Part shown: positions 45,803 to 53,911 of the stretch, piece after piece
How positions within the stretch are numbered: the stretch's first letter is position 1
Layout of the letters: each line of letters begins with the position of its first letter
DNA from: Tumebacillus flagellatus
GTDB lineage: Bacteria; Bacillota; Bacilli; Tumebacillales; Tumebacillaceae
Assembly: GCF_000714935.1 (NCBI RefSeq)
Contig: NZ_JMIR01000031.1
Coordinates: 62,001-126,000 of the forward strand
Direction: 5' to 3'
DNA length: 64,000 nt
Translations under genes and position numbers: made by a program
Notes under the pieces: generated by a model
Databases searched by the model: none
Seen by the model: the letters and a program-made list of their open reading frames with translations, nothing else
What the model was told of the DNA's origin: nothing

Positions 45803-48800
45803 TTACGGAGTGTGGGTGCCGAGATATTGAAGCGTGCCGACCGGGTAGCTGTTCCATTCCCCGTACAAACTGAAGGTGCTCGAACCTGCGCGGATGCCCT
45901 TCTTGCGGATGAACGTCCCGCCGTCTGGCATGAACTGCGCGGACGAGTTCGGGTTGCCCAGCACGTCGATCGTAACCCCGTTTTTCTTGAGCACGAAGCC
46001 CGTCACGTACGAATTCCCCGGATCGGACAGAATCAGTTCATCATTGAAATACTGGACGGGGGCGATGTCGAAGAGATCGTAGAAAGTCCGGTCGATGAAG
46101 AGATACGGCATGCCCTTCCAGAGCGGCAACATCGCTCGGGTGTAGAACGTCTCCTGATTGGTCTTGAGGTTGTGTTGATGAACTTCCAAGGAATACCCCG
46201 ATACCGTCTGCGAAGTGTCGCCGACGGGGTTGAAATACAGTTGAAGCGCTGTGCGGCCGTTCCCCATGTCCATGTATTGCGAGAAGTACAGATCTTCCGC
46301 CCCTTGCGGATCCGCGCTGACATGCAAGACGACGGCGGTTCCGTCCGCGCCGATCACCCAATAGTCGAGCAAGGTATCGCCGTTCCACTTCCAGGTGTTG
46401 CCGGAAAGCGGCGTCGGACCGGTGAACGTCGAGTCCGGCGTTCCGGAATACACTTGGAACGAGGTTTGGCCCGGGAAGAACTTCGACAGGTCGACGGTGA
46501 TGTCGTCGTTGACGCCTTGCTTCGTGTGGATGTTCAACTGTCCGCCCGGCACAAGCGGTGCGTTGTGCACGATCAAGTTGTACGTCGCCGTGCCGCCCTT
46601 GCCGTCGTCGGCGGTGATCACGACTGTCGTGCTGCCAGCCGTCGAGCCCGCCGACAGTGTAATGGCAGCGCCGGAAACGTCCGCATTGACGATGCCCGGC
46701 GTTTGCGGGACAGCGGTAAACGTCAGCGCGTCGCCGTCTTGGTCTTCGAACAGTTGCGACAGGTCATACGATCGAGCGTTCGTCACTCCGGCTGTCAGGA
46801 CTTGTTCATAGATGGTGGCTACGGCTTGCGGATCATGATTGTTCTGGGAAGGAACCGGTTTGACGGTGACGTTGAACTCGGTCGTGACTTCGCCGCCGTT
46901 GCCGTCCATCGCTTTCAGTTGAATCTTCGTCGCGCCTTCTGCAACGGCGTGCACGGTGATTTGCGATCCGTTGCGGGTAACCGTCGCGATCGACGGGTCC
47001 AGCGAAACCGCATCATACGTCAACGTGTCATGGTCCGGGTCGCTGAACAGCGTCGCCGCATCCAACGTGTAGTCGGCGCTGCCCAGAGTGATCGTTTGAT
47101 CGCTGGGCGTCTGATCAACAACCGGGTTTTGGTTCGGCTGTGCGCCCACGTTCAGTTGGAAGGATTTCGTCAGCGTGCCGCCGCGTCCGTCGGTCGCTTT
47201 AACCGTGACGGTCGTGCTGCCGACGCCAAGCGGCTTGAGCACGAGTTGATCGGAGTTCAGCGAATACGAAGCGATGTTCGGGTCCGCCACGCTGACTTCA
47301 TACGCGAGCGGATCGTTGTCCGCGTCCGTGATGAAGGAATTCAAAGACAACGTCAAGTCGCCGGAACCCAACGTCACCGTCTGATCCGGGATTCCGCTTG
47401 ATCGCGGCGGATCGTTGACCGTCACGTTGAAAGAAGTGGAAGTTTGTTCTCCGTGCAGGTCGTCCGCCGTCACATAGATCGTGACCGTACCGCGCGACAT
47501 CGGCGTCAACTGAATGTTGTTCCCTGACAAAGTCGCTTTGCAGATGAGTCGGTTCGACGTACTGACCGTGTACTTCAACACGCTTTGTTCGGCATCGGTG
47601 AAGTGACCCAATACGTTCACCGACATAACGCTGTCTCCCGCCGTCATCGCTTGGTCGCTGAACGGAGTGACCAAGATCGGAGCGGTATTGGGGTCGGGGT
47701 CGGGAGTCGTCGGAGTCGACGGATCCGTCACGCCTGCGACCGTGTTGGTCGGAACGCCCGCGGCATAGGCAACGTTCGAGACTGTAAGCGTGGAAGCGAC
47801 TTTCACTTGGGCTCCTGGATTGTTCACTTGCAGATTGGCAACACTCCCGGTTCCGTTCAGTTTCAGCGGCGCTGCCGTGTTGACCACCACATTGCTGATG
47901 GAAGCGTTGCCGGTCAGCGTGGTCGGCTGGGTGCTGTTCACAACCACATCTTGCATCGTCCCTTGCAACTTCACTTCTTGAGCGCCGTCGGCGACGGTGA
48001 CTTTTTGCAACAGGGACGAATCATCGCTCTCCAGCGTGGCGTTGGCGGAGACGGTCAAGTTTTGCAAGGACGAGTTCTCTTGCGCCACCAGATGCACGTC
48101 CGGTTTCGAAACCTCGACGTCTTGCAATTTCGAATCGGCAAACGCAACCGTGTCCTCGTCGCCCCCTTGAATGAGCGTCTTGCCCAGCACGTTCAGTTGA
48201 CGGGCTGAAAAGTCGTTGGCAAGCTCCGGCGTGATCCGGAAGTCCTTCTTCACGTTCAAATTCTGCACGGAGAGGTAATTGCCCGACAACACCAAGTCTC
48301 CGTCCAGCGTCGCGCCGTGACCGTCAAGCACCAAGTTGCCGCTGAATTCCGGAGCTTTGTCGGCGGGCGCCTGCCCGCTGGCGTGCAGCTCCAGTTTCGT
48401 GATCGATTGCACCGTGCGGTCGGTGGCGCTGAACTGGATACTCGCTCCTTGCAACGCCGCGCGGTTCGCCGGTTGCAACAATCCTTTCACCGAATCGGAA
48501 AGACGGTAGGAGATCCCGTTGATCTTGACCTTTCCGTCCTCGACTTCTTGCAGCAAAGCGGGTCTGTCTGTCGGGAAAAACGTGTCCAACAGCATCTCTG
48601 CGATCTCTTGACGCGAAACAGGAGATTGCGGGTGGAAGTTAGATCCGGTCGTTTTCAGAGAGCCGGTTTTCAACGCGGTGTTCACGAACGGTTTCGCCCA
48701 CTGGCTGACGGTGTTCCAATCGGAAACGGCAGACGACTCCGTTCCCTCTGCCAGCGGGAATTGAGCGGCGCGCATCAGCAGCGCAGCCATTTCCTCCCGC

Positions 48801-49231
48801 GTGACGGGCGCTTCGGGACGGAACGCACCGTCGCCGTCGCCGACCATCAGGCCCGCTTTGCGTACCGCTTCGATGTAGCGGCTGGCCCAACCGTTCGGAA
48901 GCACATCGGAGAACGTCGTCGCCGCTTGCCCCATCGGCAATTGAAGGGACTGGGTCAACAGAACGGCCATCTCTTCACGGGTCAAAGTATCGGCCGGGCG
49001 GAACGTGCCGGCCGCATCCCCTTTCAACAGACCGGCTTGAAGGGCTTGCAAGATCTTGTTCATCTGTTCAGGCGACACGCCGTTCAGATCGGAGAACGGA
49101 GCTACAGATGAATTCGATTGCTTCACCGTCCCCTCCCCGGCAGCATAGGCAGACGATTGGAACAGGTTCGGCGTCAAAACCGTGCTTAACGCCAGCGTTG
49201 CGATCATCCAGTTGCGGACTTGTTGTTTCAT
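45803..49231 (-). CDS. SLH-domain surface protein with Ig/cadherin-like repeats and lamin-tail-like C-terminus
   Basis: A 1142-residue secreted protein. Signal peptide (residues 1-30, ending SSAYAAG), then three SLH repeats (about 45-215; F-x-D-x... with TFRPADTLTREEMAVLL, AFRPEAPVTREEMAALL and NFHPQSPVSRQEIAEML) that anchor to a pyruvylated wall polymer. Residues about 290-500 are repetitive beta-solenoid-like (LDGHGATLDGDLVLSG, NASISNVVVN). Four Ig/cadherin-like repeats follow (about 520-900, each with a sequence like SDQTITLGSADYTLD). The last 170 residues (FIRKKGIRAGSSTF...) look like a lamin-tail domain. ATG at 49231 has GGGGGAT upstream. Function is structural or adhesive by inference. 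Confidence 0.82.
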   Translation of the reverse strand: MKQQVRNWMIATLALSTVLTPNLFQSSAYAAGEGTVKQSNSSVAPFSDLNGVSPEQMNKILQALQAGLLKGDAAGTFRPADTLTREEMAVLLTQSLQLPMGQAATTFSDVLPNGWASRYIEAVRKAGLMVGDGDGAFRPEAPVTREEMAALLMRAAQFPLAEGTESSAVSDWNTVSQWAKPFVNTALKTGSLKTTGSNFHPQSPVSRQEIAEMLLDTFFPTDRPALLQEVEDGKVKINGISYRLSDSVKGLLQPANRAALQGASIQFSATDRTVQSITKLELHASGQAPADKAPEFSGNLVLDGHGATLDGDLVLSGNYLSVQNLNVKKDFRITPELANDFSARQLNVLGKTLIQGGDEDTVAFADSKLQDVEVSKPDVHLVAQENSSLQNLTVSANATLESDDSSLLQKVTVADGAQEVKLQGTMQDVVVNSTQPTTLTGNASISNVVVNTAAPLKLNGTGSVANLQVNNPGAQVKVASTLTVSNVAYAAGVPTNTVAGVTDPSTPTTPDPDPNTAPILVTPFSDQAMTAGDSVMSVNVLGHFTDAEQSVLKYTVSTSNRLICKATLSGNNIQLTPMSRGTVTIYVTADDLHGEQTSTSFNVTVNDPPRSSGIPDQTVTLGSGDLTLSLNSFITDADNDPLAYEVSVADPNIASYSLNSDQLVLKPLGVGSTTVTVKATDGRGGTLTKSFQLNVGAQPNQNPVVDQTPSDQTITLGSADYTLDAATLFSDPDHDTLTYDAVSLDPSIATVTRNGSQITVHAVAEGATKIQLKAMDGNGGEVTTEFNVTVKPVPSQNNHDPQAVATIYEQVLTAGVTNARSYDLSQLFEDQDGDALTFTAVPQTPGIVNADVSGAAITLSAGSTAGSTTVVITADDGKGGTATYNLIVHNAPLVPGGQLNIHTKQGVNDDITVDLSKFFPGQTSFQVYSGTPDSTFTGPTPLSGNTWKWNGDTLLDYWVIGADGTAVVLHVSADPQGAEDLYFSQYMDMGNGRTALQLYFNPVGDTSQTVSGYSLEVHQHNLKTNQETFYTRAMLPLWKGMPYLFIDRTFYDLFDIAPVQYFNDELILSDPGNSYVTGFVLKKNGVTIDVLGNPNSSAQFMPDGGTFIRKKGIRAGSSTFSLYGEWNSYPVGTLQYLGTHTP

Positions 49232-49316
49232 AGAGAGCGATCCCCCTGATCCCTCAGTGCAATTTTGAAGAACACATCCCACGAATCGAAGGACTCTTGT
49301 GCGTATCAATTGCCTA

Positions 49317-49346
49317 ATTATACTCTAAATTAAAAATATTGCACAG
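49317..49346 (-). promoter_or_regulatory. possible promoter of SLH gene in AT-rich leader
   Basis: Minus-strand TATAAT (49317-49322) with a poor TGTGCA -35 at spacer 17. The surrounding 49300-49395 is strikingly AT-rich. The transcript would have an 85-nt leader. Confidence 0.45.
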
Positions 49347-49457
49347 CATATTTGCCTCTATGTAAATATATATAAAAATCCCTCTTTTTCCTTATCTTGC
49401 ATAACCCTCAAGATATCCCTTACACTTGGGAATGACCACACCTAGGGAGGTTTCTCC

Positions 49458-50279
49458 GTGATCCACTACCAATCGGAATCCATCACCGTTTTCCAAAGTC
49501 ACCTTCAACAAACGACCTCCACGGTGGTTGCCACGAACGACCTCGTGCTCGTCGCGGATCCCTGCTGGCTGCCCGGCGAAGTGGAAGAAATTCGCCGCTA
49601 TGTCGCAACCATCCGGGGCGAACGTCCGCTGTACCTGCTGTTCACGCATGCGGACTGGGATCACATCATCGGCTATCGGGCGTTTCCGGAGGCGACGGTG
49701 ATCGCCAGCCACGCCGTTCACACGTATCCGGAAACGGAGCGCCAACGCAAACTGGACGCGATTCGCAACTTTGACGGAAACTACTATCTGGAGCGCCCGT
49801 ACCCGATTGAGTTCCCCGCTGTGGATGTCGTGATCGAGCACGACGGCCAGCAAGTGAGCGCGGGGAGCACGACGCTGACGTTCTACCACGCGCACGGGCA
49901 CGAGAGGAGCGGATTGTTCACTGTGGTGGAGCCGCTCGGCGTGTTCTTGGCAGGCGACTATCTCTCCGACGCCGAGTTTCCTTTCATCTATTACAGCAGC
50001 ACGGAGTACGACCGCACGTTGCAGAAAGTCGAGCACATCCTGCAAACTCACGCCGTGCGCCTGCTCGTCCCCGGCCACGGCAGCACCACGGAGTCTGTGG
50101 ACGAGATCCGCCGCCGCACCGACGAGTCGCAAGCGTACATTGCCCAAGTCCGCGAGTGCGTCCAACAGGACAACCAACCCGAACTCGCCGCCATGATCAA
50201 CCGCTGGAAGTTCGCGCCCCAACTGCGGCGCTTCCACCAAGACAACATCGACCTGATCACTCGCGAGTTGCAAAAGTAA
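49458..50279 (+). CDS. MBL-fold metallo-hydrolase
   Basis: A 273-residue metallo-beta-lactamase-fold protein. The metal motif is THADWDH (about residues 63-69), with later ligands in HGHERSG (His, about 150), AGDYLSD (Asp) and VPGHGS (His). Substrate unknown. Start is GTG at 49458, 7 nt after GGAGG. It is monocistronic with a strong terminator. Confidence 0.83.
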   Translation: MIHYQSESITVFQSHLQQTTSTVVATNDLVLVADPCWLPGEVEEIRRYVATIRGERPLYLLFTHADWDHIIGYRAFPEATVIASHAVHTYPETERQRKLDAIRNFDGNYYLERPYPIEFPAVDVVIEHDGQQVSAGSTTLTFYHAHGHERSGLFTVVEPLGVFLAGDYLSDAEFPFIYYSSTEYDRTLQKVEHILQTHAVRLLVPGHGSTTESVDEIRRRTDESQAYIAQVRECVQQDNQPELAAMINRWKFAPQLRRFHQDNIDLITRELQK

Positions 50280-50315
50280 AAAGCCAAGGTCCGCTCCCGC
50301 GGCCCTTGGCTTTTC
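50278..50315 (+). terminator. intrinsic terminator after MBL gene
   Basis: AAAAGCCAAGG / CCTTGGCTTTT, a long stem with T-run. Confidence 0.85.
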
Positions 50316-50316
50316 T

Positions 50317-50540
50317 CTACAGCATCAACTTCAACAACACCCCGTACAGCAGCGCCACTGTCACGAACGACAGCGGCACCAAGATGCGAAACGAGCGGTG
50401 TTGTGTTTTGTGGCGGAACTTTTTCATGCCTCTCTCGATTCCGATGCAGCCCCTGGCGTCGTCCGCCGCGCTTGTCTTGTCCCATCAACAAAGCCCCACA
50501 AAGAGATCCAGCAAATTCAAGGTCGCCACAAGCGAAGTCA
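50317..50540 (-). pseudogene. decayed copy of the DUF1294 gene at 52011-52286
   Basis: Bases 50317-50450 are nearly identical to 52011-52144, including the stop codon and the segment encoding the C-terminal half. Beyond that, short internal deletions and frame changes occur, but homology can be followed to the end (AGAGATCCAGCAAATTCAAG against AGAGCCAGCAAGATCAAG). The start codon has become GTG and the frame hits a stop after 14 codons. It is a dead duplicate that brackets the AT-richer insert. Confidence 0.85.
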
Positions 50541-50599
50541 GATTTCTTTTGTAATGAACATTTACCAAATAACAAATTTCATGATATATTTGTCTCTGC

Positions 50600-51640
50600 A
50601 TGAATCACAATAAGATCAGGCGGTGCTACTTTGAAAAAATTTTATCCCCACTAGTAATCATGTTCATTTCCACTTCTATCCTCCCTGTCGCTTCCTTCGC
50701 TGATCAACCTGTTCAGGTGTCAACCACTGCGGGAGCCTCAGTCACTCAAGGAGTTGAAATACATGAACCTCCTCAAGGATGGAATCCGTTAACGGCAACC
50801 GATGCAGAGCTCAACTTTTACAACTACCCGCCTCGCCCAAGAAACCAAGAAGCGATGGCTCAATGGACAGAGGTTGTTTCAAAATCCAAATGGGTAGGAG
50901 GAGAAATAAAAAAAGGGATACCAAGGTCTCCACAAGTCAAAACAGCCTCTGAACCTTCTCTTGCTAGTTACACTTTTAGCAGCAATTGGGACGGAGTTGT
51001 TTCAAAAAAAACATATGATGAGGTCTATGGCTACTGGAAACAGCCGATTGCCGCTACAGACTCTACTCATTAACCTTCGTTGGCTTCCACTTGGATTGGA
51101 CTTGGAGGCAATAATGCACCACTCATTCAAATGGGCACGTATTCAAACGCCACAGGTAGCAATAGCGACTATGATGTTTGGTATGAGATTGTCGGTACAA
51201 ACAAAGATACAGGTGGAAGTATGATCATTCCCTTAACCCATTCTCCCGGCGACCAGTACTATGGGGATATTTGGCTAACGTTTGACACCTCTGGATTCAT
51301 GACTGCACATTTCTACATTTCCGATCAAACGAAGAATTTAACCTACTCCTTCAGCGTTTCTGGAATATCAGCATGGTCGGGTGTCACTTCTTCAGCTGAG
51401 TGGATTTTAGAACGCCCGTCTCGGAATACTAGTTTGTATTATCTCTCAAAAATTTCGAACGTCCCATTCACTTGTCTTGCCGCAAACTATGGTGTTAAAA
51501 CAAAGCCCGATCCATACGATGCCAGCACAGTCTACACCCGAATGAGAGACTCCGCCGGAACTCAGATTGCTGGGTGCACGACAATTGATTACAATGGGTA
51601 TTATGAAGCAACATGGCTTAGCTACGGCAACGGAAACTAG
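50600..51640 (+). pseudogene. secreted G1-family glutamic peptidase interrupted by one in-frame stop
   Basis: Two open parts lie in the same frame and are separated only by TAA at 51071-51073. Residues 1-34 are a signal peptide (ending PVASFADQ), residues about 50-90 a pro-domain (GWNPLTATDAELNFYNYPPRP), and the catalytic domain begins at TFSSNWDGVV. After the stop come STWIGLGGN, LIQMGTY with the predicted catalytic Gln, and SSAEWILERP with the catalytic Glu, as in scytalidoglutamic (eqolisin) peptidases. Only a nonsense change (or a sequence error) breaks it. Base composition is lower in GC than both flanks. Start ATG at 50600 has a poor ribosome binding site. Confidence 0.75.
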
Positions 51641-51653
51641 AGAGGAGCAGAGC

Positions 51654-51959
51654 ATGAAAAAAGCAGGTTGGATCCTCATCTCGTTGCTGGTCCTGACAGC
51701 AGGAGCAACATTCGGATATACGGCCTATGCGGACAAGACACCTCAATTTGAGGAAGTTCACATCCCTCCTCATGGTTGGAACCCACTCACTGCAAGCGAT
51801 GAAGAATTAAACTTCTACAATTTCCCACCTCGCCCCCATGACCCTGCTGATCTGAAAGACTGGGAACGGATTGTTTCAAATAGCACCTGGGACCCAAACG
51901 CTCCGACTCAGTTCAAACCCTCTGGAATCCACGGCAATCTCTTCAAAGAATCGAACTAA
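51654..51959 (+). CDS. small secreted protein resembling the pro-domain of the upstream G1 peptidase
   Basis: A 101-residue protein with an N-terminal signal or anchor (about residues 5-26) and then HIPPHGWNPLTASDEELNFYN (motif shared, in two pieces, with the peptidase pro-region), FPPRP and a DWERIVSNSTW segment. The upstream peptidase has PPQGWNPLTATDAELNFYN, YPPRP and QWTEVVSKSKW at the same spacing. It therefore encodes the pro-domain alone. ATG at 51654 follows AGAGGAG and lies 13 nt after the peptidase stop, so both are one transcript. It might inhibit or fold the peptidase; this is inference. Confidence 0.72.
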   Translation: MKKAGWILISLLVLTAGATFGYTAYADKTPQFEEVHIPPHGWNPLTASDEELNFYNFPPRPHDPADLKDWERIVSNSTWDPNAPTQFKPSGIHGNLFKESN

Positions 51960-51970
51960 CAGGTCTATAC

Positions 51971-52003
51971 AAAAAGGATGAGTCCGCCGACTCATCCTTT
52001 CTT
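51971..52003. terminator. bidirectional intrinsic terminator
   Basis: AAAGGATGAGTC CGCC GACTCATCCTTT, ends the pro-domain gene and the leftward DUF1294 gene. Confidence 0.85.
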
Positions 52004-52010
52004 CTTTTCT

Positions 52011-52286
52011 CTACAGCATCAACTTCAACAACACCCCGTACAGCAGCGCCACCGTCACGAACGACAGCGGCACCAAGATGCGAAACGAGCGGTGTTGTGT
52101 TTTGTGGCGGAACTTTTTCATGCCTCTCTCGATTCCGATGCAGCCCCCGGCAAACGAGAGCAGAAACAGCGTGCGCTCCGGCACGCGTCGTCCGCCGCGC
52201 TTGGCTTGGCGCTTGTCATAGCCCATCAACACATACGCGTACACGTTCAGCCCCGCAAACAGAGCCAGCAAGATCAAGACCGCCAT
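52011..52286 (-). CDS. DUF1294 family membrane protein
   Basis: A 91-residue protein with three membrane helices and the DUF1294 core MGYDKRQAKRGGRRVPERTLF and GGCIGIERGMKKFRHKT. Function is unknown. It begins 3 nt after the SdpI-like gene and is the third gene of the sdpR-sdpI operon here. A decayed copy lies at 50317-50540. Confidence 0.85.
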   Translation of the reverse strand: MAVLILLALFAGLNVYAYVLMGYDKRQAKRGGRRVPERTLFLLSFAGGCIGIERGMKKFRHKTQHRSFRILVPLSFVTVALLYGVLLKLML

Positions 52287-52289
52287 GCT

Positions 52290-52952
52290 CTACTTCCCTT
52301 CCGTCATCAGCTTTTTCCACAGCATGTACGAGTACGCAAACGGGAAGATCAGCATCGTCACAACGAGCGCCGCGCCGAAAATCCAAACGCCCAGCCCCGT
52401 CGGCAGAAACGCGCACACCAAGGAGATCAACCCCGTCACCACGATCAACGGCCCGCTCGCCCGATGCGTGCGTTTCCAGACGTCTTCGTTGGTGAGCGTC
52501 CACGGCGTTTTGATCCCGATGAAGTAGTTCGGACGCACTTGCCCCATGTAGTTGCCAAGCAAGATGAACAGTGCGCCAAGGCCCAGCATCGCCACCATCT
52601 TCATGTTCATCGGATACCCGAGGTTGAACAGAATCGTGACGATCGTCACCGCTGCCAAGAGCAGCGTGACCGCCATGCGAAACAACTCCAGAACGCCCGC
52701 AAACGACTCATAGTTCTGCGCGCGCGGGTCGATACGGCGCGGAATCTTCATAAACACGGGCATCCCCAGCGTCAACACCGTCATCAACGCGAAAAACGAC
52801 CCCTTGCTCATCGACCCGTCCACGTCGCCCGTCAACGTGAAGTGCGTCGCCATCGGATCGGGCAGCGCGTTCCACTCGATGAGATACCACACGACCGGCA
52901 CCAGCCCGATCAACGCCAACAGCACATCTCGAAATCCCCATTGGATCTTCAT
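52290..52952 (-). CDS. sdpI: SdpI-family immunity-type membrane protein
   Basis: A 220-residue protein with about six helices. An N-terminal DUF1648 part (WNALPDPMATHFTLTGDVDG) is followed by the SdpI part (NYFIGIKTPWTLTNEDVWKRTH). SdpI protects B. subtilis from the cannibalism toxin SdpC and sequesters the SdpR repressor at the membrane. It overlaps sdpR by 4 nt. No sdpABC toxin genes lie in the window. Confidence 0.88.
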   Translation of the reverse strand: MKIQWGFRDVLLALIGLVPVVWYLIEWNALPDPMATHFTLTGDVDGSMSKGSFFALMTVLTLGMPVFMKIPRRIDPRAQNYESFAGVLELFRMAVTLLLAAVTIVTILFNLGYPMNMKMVAMLGLGALFILLGNYMGQVRPNYFIGIKTPWTLTNEDVWKRTHRASGPLIVVTGLISLVCAFLPTGLGVWIFGAALVVTMLIFPFAYSYMLWKKLMTEGK

Positions 52953-53233
52953 CGGACATCTCCTCCCTTGTCTCCATCCATCCCCAGCACTTCAAAAAAC
53001 CAACTCATCACTTCCTGCACCACCGTCGTATTCAACGAATACACGATGTTTTGCCCGTGCCGCTCGTCATAGACCAACCCGGCCGATTTCAGCGAATTCA
53101 AATGGTGGGAGATGCTCGGCTTTGTCATGGCAAAGTGCTCGGCGATCTCGCCGGCCGTCATGTCCCGTTCCCGCAGCAGCTTGATGATCTGCCGCCGCGT
53201 CGGGTCGGACAACGCCTTGAACGACTCGTTCAT
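52949..53233 (-). CDS. sdpR: ArsR-family repressor SdpR
   Basis: A 94-residue winged-helix protein: ALSDPTRRQIIKLLRERDMTAG then FAMTKPSISHHLNSLKSAGLV (recognition helix) and RHGQNIVYSLN. There is no ArsR metal box. It is homologous to SdpR, the autorepressor of sdpRI. ATG at 53233 follows GGGGAT. A good promoter with an operator-like palindrome lies just upstream. Confidence 0.9.
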   Translation of the reverse strand: MNESFKALSDPTRRQIIKLLRERDMTAGEIAEHFAMTKPSISHHLNSLKSAGLVYDERHGQNIVYSLNTTVVQEVMSWFFEVLGMDGDKGGDVR

Positions 53234-53255
53234 AAAATCCCCATCCCTTAGACTG

Positions 53256-53304
53256 TTAGATAATGATCTAAATTTATCATATGCGTTCTCGTCCGCCTTG
53301 TCAA
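53256..53304 (-). promoter_or_regulatory. sdpR promoter with operator palindrome
   Basis: TTGACA (53304-53299), spacer 17, TATGAT (53281-53276) on the minus strand, followed directly by TTAGAT-CATT-ATCTAA (53256-53271). The placement suits autorepression by SdpR. Confidence 0.8.
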
Positions 53305-53408
53305 TTTTGTCATGTGCCTGTAATCTGCTCTCGTAACCTCTTGCCCGAAATCGTGTCAAATTACACAACAGTTCTGATAATAACGCCTGCTTGAGGAGGG
53401 CTCTCGAT

Positions 53409-53837
53409 ATGAAAAAAGTCTCGTTCCCGCACTTTCTCGACCACATCCAAACGAGCCGCCAAGCCCGCGGGTTGACCGCGATCCAGTTGCAAGACGTCAC
53501 GTTCCTGCACGACCTGACGAACGACCCCATACAAACGCTCGACCTGCTCGAAGAAGTCACAACCGCGCTGGACGCCCCCGTCTCCCGCAACACGCTGAAA
53601 TCCGACTACCTCTCCCCGTACCTCCACTACAACGTACGAGACCTCTACGACGCGTTTTTGCGCATCGATGCGAACCGCAAATACGAGCGCAAACGCAAAA
53701 TCGGGTTTGTGATCGGCTTGACGTTGGCAGGCGCGTCGCTCTACGAGTTGTTCGTGGAAGTCGCGGTCCTCCCGTGCATTTTGCTTGCGTTGATCACTTC
53801 GGGGATCTTCCAATACCTGCGCGGCACCACCTCGTAA
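53409..53837 (+). CDS. hypothetical 142-residue protein with C-terminal membrane helices
   Basis: The first 95 residues are soluble and helical (HFLDHIQTSRQARGLTAIQL, DLLEEVTTALDAP); two close hydrophobic segments follow (IGFVIGLTLAGASLYELF and VAVLPCILLALITSGIF). I do not recognise the family. ATG at 53409 lies 9 nt after GGAGG. TGTCAA / GATAAT upstream may be its promoter. It is monocistronic, divergent from sdpR. Confidence 0.6.
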   Translation: MKKVSFPHFLDHIQTSRQARGLTAIQLQDVTFLHDLTNDPIQTLDLLEEVTTALDAPVSRNTLKSDYLSPYLHYNVRDLYDAFLRIDANRKYERKRKIGFVIGLTLAGASLYELFVEVAVLPCILLALITSGIFQYLRGTTS

Positions 53838-53851
53838 AAACCGACCCCTAT

Positions 53852-53903
53852 AAAAAACGACCTCTCCCAACTCGGCACCAAGCCGCGGGAGAGGTCGTTT
53901 TTT
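53852..53903. terminator. bidirectional intrinsic terminator
   Basis: AACGACCTCTCCC / GGGAGAGGTCGTT with A- and T-runs, between the hypothetical gene and convergent patA. Confidence 0.87.
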
Positions 53904-53911
53904 ATCAGGTC

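Noticed and set aside
45812-47401. 529-codon plus-strand frame opposite the SLH gene
   Set aside because: Shadow of a confidently assigned gene; highly basic and without motif.
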